This document shows positions 55,631 to 64,000 of a stretch of DNA of 64,000 nt, piece after piece (the first letter of the stretch is position 1; the number at the start of each line of letters is the position of its first letter). The translations under genes and the position numbers were made by a program. The stretch comes from Neospora caninum Liverpool (Eukaryota > Apicomplexa > Conoidasida > Eucoccidiorida > Sarcocystidae), in contig NC_018395.1 in assembly GCF_000208865.1 (NCBI RefSeq), forward strand, positions 2,635,920 to 2,699,919, written 5' to 3'. Below the pieces are notes generated by a model. That model searched no databases. It worked only from the letters and a program-made list of their open reading frames with translations, and was not told the origin of the DNA.

Positions 55631-58078
55631 CTATCGGCCGGCGCGTCTCTCTTTTTTGGCAACTCGGTTCTTCTCCTTCTCCTTCTTGAGCGCTTCCAGC
55701 TTCTTCTGCTCCGCCCGTCTCCGAAGTTCGCTGTTATCCAAAGCAGACAAGCATACTCAACAAGGTACATCGTTCATGCGGTGTACGTACACAGGGCGGC
55801 GCACGCATCTGCACATATACAAATGTGGAAAGCCGTGCAAATCGCGCCACGAGGGGAAAACGGGATCACACAAACAGAAGGAGGTAGTGACGCCGGCAGC
55901 GAAATGGGTAACATTCGTCCTTGAACTCTCGAGTCATCCACGTATGCACATGTATGTGTAGAATAAATGCAACTGCTAAGGAGGTATCGATTCCAAGGCG
56001 AGACGAAGTCGCCTGCTGTCGTGCGCGGATATGCGGCAACAGTCGATTGTTCTCCCGTGCCAAGGGAGTGTAGCCTACTGGGAAGAAAAACTGCCGAAAC
56101 TTGATATGGGCAAAGCGCGCACCTCCGCAACCCACCCTGGCACCGGCGGGGCGTCCCGCGTGAACGCCTCGGAGACACACTGCAGAGGCCCCGGACTCAC
56201 TCTTCGTGCTGCGCCTTCGCTTTGAGGCGGTCCATCTGCTGCGCAGCGGCGACCTGAAGAAACGCCCGACAAAGCGGAATAGTTTAGGATAAGCCTCAAC
56301 CAAACTCCGGGAGTGCGGTATGACGCAGGAGCGCGTCTGCCTACCGCAGAACTGTTGAAGTCGCTGTCTCTTACATCTCGCCCCCTGGGCGTTCCCACGC
56401 GGCCTTCAAGGGACCAGGCAGAGACCCACAAGGATGCCCTTCGAGGATGAGAAATCAAAACCTCCGGGAAGAGCCACAGTGCGTCTGTTGGCTGGGCGAC
56501 TGCATCAAAAGAAATCGGGAAGCTCGCACCGCTTCCTAAAGAGCACTGCGCAGAAACCAGACCGGCACTCACCCGGGCGCGATTGTCGTTGCGGAACATG
56601 TCCTCGGCCAGAGGGTCATGCGACTCCTTCTTGGTGGAGGTGCGCAGCATCTCGGCTCCATTTTCATCAAAGTCCACGACCTCGTCCACTTGCCAAGCAA
56701 ACTGGTCCATGAGGCGCTGCAAAGAAAACGACGAATGCACAGACACCCTGCGGTCCGTGTCGCGCGTTCGTGAACGTCTCGCCTCCTCCATTGTGTGCAG
56801 GCGGAGACCGAACTGCCACCGGAAACGCGACACACCAGAGCGCCTCTCAGCCGCAGGCGCCTTCAAACTTCCAGCCGGCAAGGGAACGCCACAACAAGCG
56901 GCGTCTCTTCAGGGACGCACGGCAGTCTGCCCCACAGACGGGTGCCGACGCACTCGCTCACCAGGCGACACAAGCGTCCGCGCCTTCCACGAGGAAGGCG
57001 CTCAGCGTGGTGTCGCAACGCCTCCAATTGGTTTCGGCCCCTGCCGAGGAGAGGCGAGCGTCTGTTGTACATCACCACTAGATACTGCCAATACCCCTGT
57101 AGAGTATCGAGGAAATCCCTGCCCGGTGCAACAAGTAAACGGCGGGTGTCTTATGACGGTCCCGCGACTCGGGGTGAAGTGCAGCGGCTCTTGTTTTTGC
57201 TTCCCAGTCTCCCCGTCCCTGGACGAAGAAGTGCGCATTCCCACGCAGGCTGACGCGGCTCGCGGGCAGTCGGGCACAAGCGGCCTCTACGGGGGGCTGT
57301 GTGTGGCACATGAAGGTTCGTTTCCATGTGTCTAGAGATACCTGCTTCAGCGCCTTGTCTTGCGGGTCTTCCCAGCCCTGCGATTTGACAGGTGTCCCGC
57401 GAGTTGCCGCCGCTGCGGCCGGAGACGGCGCTTTGACTGCATCCTTGAGAGCGGCCTCCTGTTGCTCAGCCTTTTTCTGGTGCTCCACTTCTTCCACTTC
57501 TTTCACCCATTTGTCCACACACTCTGTGGCGAAATCGGGAACCAGACCGGCAACGGATTCATCTTCGACGGCGAACTGGAGGCTTTCAGTGACCGCCTCG
57601 ACTTTTTCGGTTCGAGAGGCATTCTCGTCCTGAAGAATGCCCACGACGTAATCTGAATCCGCGGGGCGAGGAGCGGAGCCCGCCGAAAAGAAGAAGCCAC
57701 AGACAAGCAAAGACCACACACCAGACTAGGAACACGGATCGCGCAAGCGACGAGCGAGACAGCTTGGGAAGGATACGTGGCAGAAGCGCATGCAAACGCG
57801 AAAGGGGAAACGGTGCCGCACTGCTGACTGGCATCGGCCTAGGTGGGAAACCCAAAACAGGTCTCGAGAACGGTGTTTTACCTTAGGCCGCAGGGCCGCT
57901 GACTCCCTTGGAACTCGACTCCGGCACGCAAAAAGCGTTCGCCTGCTGCTTCGGTACATGCCCGGTGGGCAAACGTGAAGTGCCTGTGAATCTTACCCTT
58001 GAAGACGTCCGTGTCGACTTTGAGTTTCTCCAGCTGCTCGCACAAGAAAGTCTCGAATTCGGCGCTGCCGGAATACAT
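55631..58078 (-). CDS. CCDC43: CCDC43-like coiled-coil protein
   Basis: A small conserved eukaryotic protein of poorly known function. Exons on the minus strand: 57997-58078, 57342-57652, 56573-56716, 56201-56253 and 55631-55730. All phases close to 229 aa, matching the usual length of about 224. The N-terminal helical domain reads FETFLCEQLEKLKVDTDVF, then DYVVGILQDENASRTEKVEA and DKWVKEVEEVEHQKKAEQQE, like the CCDC43 start with its YILGIL motif. The middle is acidic (VDEVVDFDENG) and the C-terminus is a highly charged lysine/arginine coiled coil ending KKEKEKNRVAKKERRAGR. The ATG is preceded by no longer in-frame extension with family similarity. It is divergent from the arginyl-tRNA synthetase gene. 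Confidence 0.85.
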
Positions 58079-59875
58079 GTTGCCGACGCAAAGATGCAGG
58101 TGAAGCCTTCAAGGTTTGCCGTGGGGAAGGAAAAGGCAATGAAGGAAGGCGCTTCTCCGTCGCTCTTCGGCGGCCCCAGTGCCGATGCATCCCAGCCCGG
58201 TCCTGCGCGGCGGTGCGAGGGAGTTCCTTCTTTCACGAGAGGAACGGAGGCGATTTCTGTTTCCTTGCGTTAGCGATGGGATAGATATCCAGAAAACGAA
58301 AGCTGAGGCTGGCGAGTTCTCTCGTGAAGGAGGTGGGTTCAGTTCACGTGGGAATCGGGACGACGACAACTGTGTTGGCCTCCCGCGAAGATGCTGAAGG
58401 AAGGAGATAGACAGCTATGGAAGGCCGGTGTGGCCAGTCTGCTCCGCAACCAGGTTTGAGACAGTCCGACAGGGGATTGGTAGGCGGAAGAGTAGAGGAA
58501 AAGGCGAAGAATATCGACGGGGGGTGCGGAAGGCGTTGACTGTTTGGCGGGTAGACATCCTCGTGTCGACAGCAGGCCGTCGGTGGCGAGATGGCAATGC
58601 CCAGAGAGACCGCACGAGGGCGTCTCGCATGCACAGAAAAAAACGTTTTCACAATGGCTGTTCGTCGACCAGAGTATCAAAGACGAAGCCAATGAAGTCT
58701 TTGTAATTGCAATGTCGAGATAGTGACGGGCATGCAGGAGCTATCAAACATCTGCTGCCGCATGCATGTCATAGCAAAGCTAGCATCGATTCCGTCACCG
58801 ACACATGCGAGGCTGCAGCCGCTGAAAGGATCATTGAACCCAATACACAGTTCCTGTTTCTACTCGTGAAAACTTCCAAAAGTGACTCCGTCCCCGGATT
58901 TCATACAGAGCCTCGTTCCACTGTATGTACACCCCGATTCTCGCAGCCGGCGGGCCGCCGGCCGTTTTCCAGCGCGTCGCGCGCATGCCACACAGTTGTG
59001 TGTGCGTGTGTCGTTCTGGATTCCTGGCCAAAGTCGCCGCTGTCTTGGAAGTTACGGCCTCCTACTTTCACTACTGTGTGTCTCTACAGGCGTGGAGTGG
59101 CCACAGTTTGTGGAAGACTGGCTTTCTTAGGCAACAGCCTGGTGAAGTCGAAGCGCATGTGTCTCGTCATCGTCCGGCAGTTGTGTGACCCCAAACGCTG
59201 TCGTGTGTTCGAGTTATTCTGTTCTTGGCTTTCAGCAGCGCATAGCGTTCTAGTTCTTTGCTGGAACGCGTCTTCTTACCCGAAGCTCTTGCTCGACTCA
59301 GGAATCTCCCGTCCACGTCCTCACCGGTACGTGACGCTCGGCGGCCCGTCAGCAAGCAAAAATTCCCGTTCCACAACGCGAACAGGAAGCGTACCTCTTT
59401 TCTTCACCGCTTCCACCTGAACACGGACCTTACTGCGTTACCCAGACTGAGGGTTCTTCCCTCTTCGCTTCAATCCGCTTTTTATGGCCGTCGTCGTCAA
59501 TGCCCGGGCAATCAGTAACTCAAGAGCGAAAATCATGAGCTACACAGCGGCGCAGCGACAACAGCGTGGCCTGCACGATTTCTTGCGAATTGGCTCTGCG
59601 AGGCTGGCGAACGTGAACTGCGGGTCGGAGTTCCACGAACAGCCCGCAGGCACGCGGCGGCAACTGCAAACCGCCAGCGAGCGCCCGCGTCTTCCTACGC
59701 GGCTGATTCCTTCGCGGGTCCCTTCTGGGCAAGTGAACACGCTCGTGCGTTTGTCCTCCTGACCGAGCAAGAACCAGAGGGTCTGTCGGCAGGACACCAC
59801 ACTTTCCAGCGCGTCAACCTCTGGCGAAGAGGCTCATGTTGAAAACAAGGCACTTTGCTAGGTGCTGTCGGGCGG
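58079..59875. promoter_or_regulatory. Divergent promoter region between the CCDC43-like and ArgRS genes
   Basis: Both genes start at the edges of this 1.8 kb interval, so it should contain both promoters and leaders. A 237-codon plus-strand frame at 58707-59420 has no domain or splice partner that I can recognise and is probably chance. Confidence 0.5.
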
Positions 59876-62545
59876 ATGGTGAGCCGTTCGCCCGCCCCAA
59901 ACTGCGGCCGGGCGCCGCGACTGTCGCGGCGCCCGACCGGACCTCTTCTGTTCCTCGTTGAAGTTATTCTCTGCGTGGTTTTCCCCTTTACAGCATCATA
60001 CCGGGTCTCGGGACTCTCCCTCCGACCACGGACTGCCTCGCCGTCCGGTTTTGTCCCAGGCGTCGGCACGGCTCCCTCGCTCTGGGTTCGGAAGCCGTTT
60101 CCTTCGTTTCGATGTCCGAGCTTCCAGTGGCGCGATCCTCCATCGCCGGAAGATGCGCGGGAGAGGCGCATCTTTCACTCCCCGAGGCATGATCAGTGTT
60201 CTCCACCGACTCACGGCGTAGCCTTCCCCGCGCCGTCGCTTCCGTTTCAAACTGGTCACTCCAGTTCCCCCGTTTCGCCCGTTGTTTCCGTTTTTTTTCC
60301 CGTTATTTCCGGGCGCACCAACGCCTCTGGTGACACAGGGCTGTCTCGCATGTTGGAACCCGCCGACCAGAGAAGGTGGGCGGCAGGCGCAACAGCGTCA
60401 CGCCCCCTGAGACTTGGAGTGTGTGTGTCGCGCCGTCGCTGTCATGCGTCCAGCGTTCCGCTCGTTCAGGCAAATCGCCGAAGGAGAACGCACACGTCGA
60501 CGGCGCAGGCGACTGGGCCACCTGCGCACAGCCGCGGTCCCTTTCAGGTTGCACACCCCGCCTTCCTCTCGCCTCCCAGTCGCTCAGAACCCATCGCCTG
60601 TCACGCATGTTTTTCGCTTTCAAACGCTGCGTACTCAGCGAAGCAACGTGCCTGTGCCTCCTCGGAAAAGCGGGGAAGTGCGCGCTCGCTGGTACCGGGC
60701 ACGAATCAGTGTGCCCTCGTCGCTTCTCATCCGGAGCGCATACACCCCAGTGGCCTGTCGGCTGTTCGATCTTCACCGTTCTCGCAGAACCCTCGGCCGA
60801 CCGCTGAACGCAGGAATCTCTGCGTGGAGAAGCAGGACAAAGACGCGGAAGGCGAAGCCGGTGGAGCGCCGGCTTCGCCTTCTGCGTTGGAGCTGAGACA
60901 CTGGTTCGAGGATCGTCTACGGAACGCGATTTCGATCGCTATGGGGGGGGACGAACTTCGCGATGACATCCCGATTATGGTAAGCCCGAGCGCAGGGGGG
61001 CCTTCGGCCTCTGAGTATCTCCACGTTTGTGCTTTCTGCGGCAGATTCTCTCTAACTTGGCTGAAACGAATGTTCAGGTTGTGCTGCGCCCGACCCCTAT
61101 TCTCATCTGACGAACGTACCCACCTCCCTGGCTTCCTCAACGCGTCCTTCCCCGGTTCCACCTTTCTCTGATCAGTCTTTGCTTCGTCGCCTCTGGCTTC
61201 CCGCCGCCCCGTCTGGCGTCTCCGTTTCAGTCTCCAGATGTCTTTGGACGCCGGCGGTTTTCTTCGCTCCTCGGGTCCTTCCTGGCTTTCCCTTCCTGTC
61301 CGTCTCTCCACTTTCTCTGCGTTCTGTCGTCTAGTCATCGAGCTCCGGCGTGCCTGCGGGAAGGCCTCGATGCGTGAACAGGCTCTATCTCGGCCGATTG
61401 CGCTTTGTCCCAGCCGCGTTCTGTCCTTGCTCCCTTGCAGGTGACAGAAGCGATCGCTCCGGCGCGCTCCATTTTCGACTTCCAATCGAGCATAGCCATC
61501 TCCCTATCGGGTCGAGGCGGGGGGGTCCAGAGCCCTGAAGCGATTGCGGAAGGCCTCTTGAATAATCTGCAGAGTGAAAGGCGACTGCTGGAGCCGGTCG
61601 TGGAGCTCACAGGCGTCAGCGGGAGAGGGTATGCGGTCTGGGGATTTTCCGGGAGAACAAAGATTCAGGAGAAGAGGGAGGAAGACAGGAAACGCTCGCA
61701 CCAACCTGCCACGAGGGGTTCTCATCGCATCGGGTAGACAGCGCTGTTGATTTTGGAATCGCAATGCACCTGCTTCCGAACGGGTGAAAGCCTGACGCAG
61801 CGCCAGAAACGCCTCCACTCTCTGGACGCTGGCAGGAAATCTCTGTCGGCAAACAAGGAGGCGTCCGCACGGCGGGTTTTCTATAGCCACTTCTCTTTGC
61901 GCCGAAGAACCAGCTTTTCCAAAAAAGTCGTAGACGAATGCATCCACATGTAAACAGCCGTAAACATATAGTTTTACCTTTTGCGGGGGCGATACTCCTG
62001 GAGGCGTCGCGGAGGGGACGTATTTGCCGCATGAACTGTCTGTGTTTCAGGTTCATCAACTTCCGACTGTCGGCCGGCTATCTCGCTGCTCGGCTCGTCA
62101 ACATGTTCCTGAGTCCAAAGGAAGGAACTCGGTTGGGATTTCCGAAGGTACAGGAAATACGCGTATGGTCACTCGCTCTCACTTCTACACGCGCGTCTCA
62201 TCGTCCGACTTCTGCGAATGCATATCCCTGTCTAACCGTCCATCGCCTTCTCCCCTGTGTGCGCTTCCAAATCTGTTTCTCTATGTTGATCCATTCATTC
62301 TTCTATTTACATGTATCTGTACCTACATCTGTCCACAGCTACTTACATCTGCACTTGTCACTGTTTATATCTATCGATGCTGCGATACAGTTGGTACAAG
62401 TGACGGCACAGTCTGTCCATCTGCCACTCGCGCATTGCCGTGCATCTCCCATATATATCCACCTTCAAATATAACCAGCTATATATAAACAGAGGTGTGT
62501 AGGAATACAAATATACACATATCCACAAATACATACATACATACA

Positions 62546-62576
<31 letters not shown>

Positions 62577-62996
62577 GCAACTATATATATATATATATAT
62601 TTTTTATGGTCATGTGTGTGTAGATGCATAGAACTGCACGTGGCCTTCGCAGCGTTGCTCAATCCCTTCACTAGGCTTTAAACAAGCGCGTGTTTCTCTG
62701 CGTTTCACATAGAAGGGACGCGCCTGGCGCGCTTCTATCGGGCTCGGATAGCCTTTAGACTGTCTCAGTCTCTCTGGGTCTCTGGTCTCCGTCGCAGGTG
62801 CTGACTCCCGAGAGAGTCGTGGTGGACTACGCCAGTCCAAATATCTGCAAGGATCTGCACGTGGGCCATCTTCGCTCGGCTGTCGTCGGCGACGCTTTGG
62901 CAAAGTAAGGGCCATCTGCACATACCCCGACTTTGGGGCACACATTTCTGCACCTAGTGTCTCAGTGTGTATTCCTATGTCTCTATCAATATATAC

Positions 62997-63031
<35 letters not shown>

Positions 63032-64000
63032 TTGGTCTGTATGTGTGTATGTCACTTTCGGTATCGTCGTCCTCAGGGGTTTTACGTGTTTTTGTGTTCA
63101 GTTTTTGTTCTCCGTTCGGCTGGTGCGCGTCTGCACATCTTCGTCATCTCGTCCCTTCACCCGTTGGTTTCTGTCTCTGTGCGTTTTCCGTGTTTGGGTG
63201 TCTGGCGACGGCGGGGTATCGTCCCGAGGCGCTTGTCTGTTTCGCCGGCTCGTCAGCCGTTTGTGCGCGGCCCCCATTGCTTTTTCCTTTCCTCGCTGTC
63301 GCCCGGGGCTGCACTTGTCCCTCGTTTCCCTCCTTGTTGCATGCGTTTGCCAGCTTGCTCGAATTCGCCGGGCACCGGGTGGTTCGGCAAAACCACCTCG
63401 GAGACTTTGGCTGCCCCGCGGCCCTCGTTCTCGGCGCCTTGGAAGACGCCGAGCTGCGAGCGCGCCCTGACGTGCAGGCTCTGAGCGCTGCGCTCCGTGA
63501 GCAGCAGCGGCGGCCTTCGCGCCGACCGGAAGAAGACCGAGAAGAGGCGGAAGAAGCTGTCGAAAGAGACGGCGAAGGCAAAGGCGGCGCAGAAGGCAAA
63601 GGCGACGGCAAAGGAGCGGCGGAAGCACTGAGATCGGGTGATCTCCAAGGTGAAATGCAGGAACCGAGGCCAAGCGCCGAAGGTGCCTACGCACATATTG
63701 ACTGGACAGGCATCTATCAGGTAGGTTCGCTGCCTTCAGTGGCATGCAGAACGCGAAAAAAGGCACGCGACCGTGTTTGTGTTCAGCGGGGCGTCCCAGC
63801 AGAGGGAGGTGGGGCCTCTTTCTGCCTTCATGTCTCGTATGGTTAGCGAAAAACACGCCTTCACCAGACAGCAAGCGAACATTAGGAACTCCTCGTTTTC
63901 TTTTATCTCGGGAAGCTCGTGAGTCGTTTTTCTTCAGGCGAGCGTGCGTGGGTGTCTGGGCGCAGCCGATGTTCGCGCCGTCTCTGGCGGGCTCGCCAGG
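59876..64000 (+). CDS. RARS: Arginyl-tRNA synthetase, organelle-type leader; incomplete at right edge
   Basis: Charges tRNA-Arg with arginine. Exons in the window: 59876-60979, 61441-61628, 62051-62147, 62798-62904, 63354-63720 and 63938 to the edge; all phases close. Exon 1 supplies about 330 leader residues: a hydrophobic segment near the start ([20 protein letters not shown], about residues 25-45) and then a basic, serine/proline-rich region, the signal-plus-transit pattern of apicoplast proteins. The ArgRS N-terminal domain follows ([46 protein letters not shown]). The class I signature lies in exon 4 as [20 protein letters not shown], the HIGH box being HVGH at about residue 483. Exon 5 has [18 protein letters not shown] and a lysine/glycine-rich insert. 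The KMSK-type region and anticodon domain lie beyond the window. Dual cytosolic and organellar targeting by alternative starts is possible; there are later methionines. Confidence 0.9.
62527..62602. repeat. (CATA)n and (AT)n microsatellites in ArgRS intron
   Basis: About eleven ATAC/CATA tetranucleotides (to about 62576) followed by a TA run (62581-62602), in the intron before the HIGH-box exon. Confidence 0.95.
62990..63034. repeat. (AT)n microsatellite in ArgRS intron
   Basis: TA run with ACATA interruptions in the intron after the HIGH-box exon. Confidence 0.9.

Noticed and set aside
58707..59420. 237-codon plus-strand frame before ArgRS
   Set aside because: It has no domain, no splice partner and no compositional signal; it is probably a chance frame in leader or promoter DNA.
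1..64000. CRISPR arrays, operons and bacterial-type signals
   Set aside because: The window is a spliced eukaryotic nuclear sequence; the tandem repeats seen have no spacer structure.

Overview
The window is nuclear DNA of a coccidian apicomplexan, most likely Toxoplasma gondii or a very close relative (Hammondia, Neospora). The reasons are intron-rich genes with canonical GT-AG introns (mostly about 50 to 2,000 bases), GC-rich codon use with serine-rich inserts, frequent TGCATGC words, (AT)n tracts in introns and spacers, and long N-terminal extensions of the apicoplast-targeting type. I assembled gene models by hand from splice sites, reading phase and family motifs; wherever I give exon coordinates the phases close unless I say otherwise. 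No tRNA, rRNA, CRISPR array or complete transposon was seen.

Left part (1-15.3 kb). A P-type Ca2+-ATPase of the plasma-membrane (P2B) class runs on the minus strand off the left edge and carries an unusual N-terminal extension (start at 4017). Next comes a head-to-head pair of small secreted proteins (4689-5455 minus, 5661-6826 plus) that are recognisable paralogues, share a 205-base promoter interval and are not of any family I know. Then follows a plus-strand AGC-type protein kinase (8198 to about 13471). About 500 bases of its last exon are repeated in inverted orientation 1.5 kb downstream (12779-13280 against 14806-15300).

Middle (15.9-42.1 kb). A very large SEL1L/Hrd3-like ERAD protein (15934-26733, 12 exons, about 2,257 aa) is followed by a 3.5 kb spacer with no convincing gene, then the DNA polymerase delta small subunit (30297-36313, 9 exons). 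The convergent neighbour on the minus strand is a THUMPD1/Tan1-type protein needed for tRNA cytidine acetylation (37496-42112). Thirteen 37-base repeats sit directly upstream of its start codon.

Right part (44.0-64 kb). The apicoplast-type GatB subunit of tRNA-dependent amidotransferase (44044-54614, 15 exons) is convergent with a CCDC43-like coiled-coil protein (55631-58078, minus). The last gene is an arginyl-tRNA synthetase with an organelle-type leader (59876 to the right edge, incomplete).

Functionally the conserved genes are housekeeping: translation and tRNA biology (THUMPD1, GatB, ArgRS), replication (POLD2), ER quality control (SEL1L) and calcium transport. The lineage-specific material is concentrated in the first 15 kb: the secreted paralogue pair, the ATPase leader, the kinase and its inverted partial copy.
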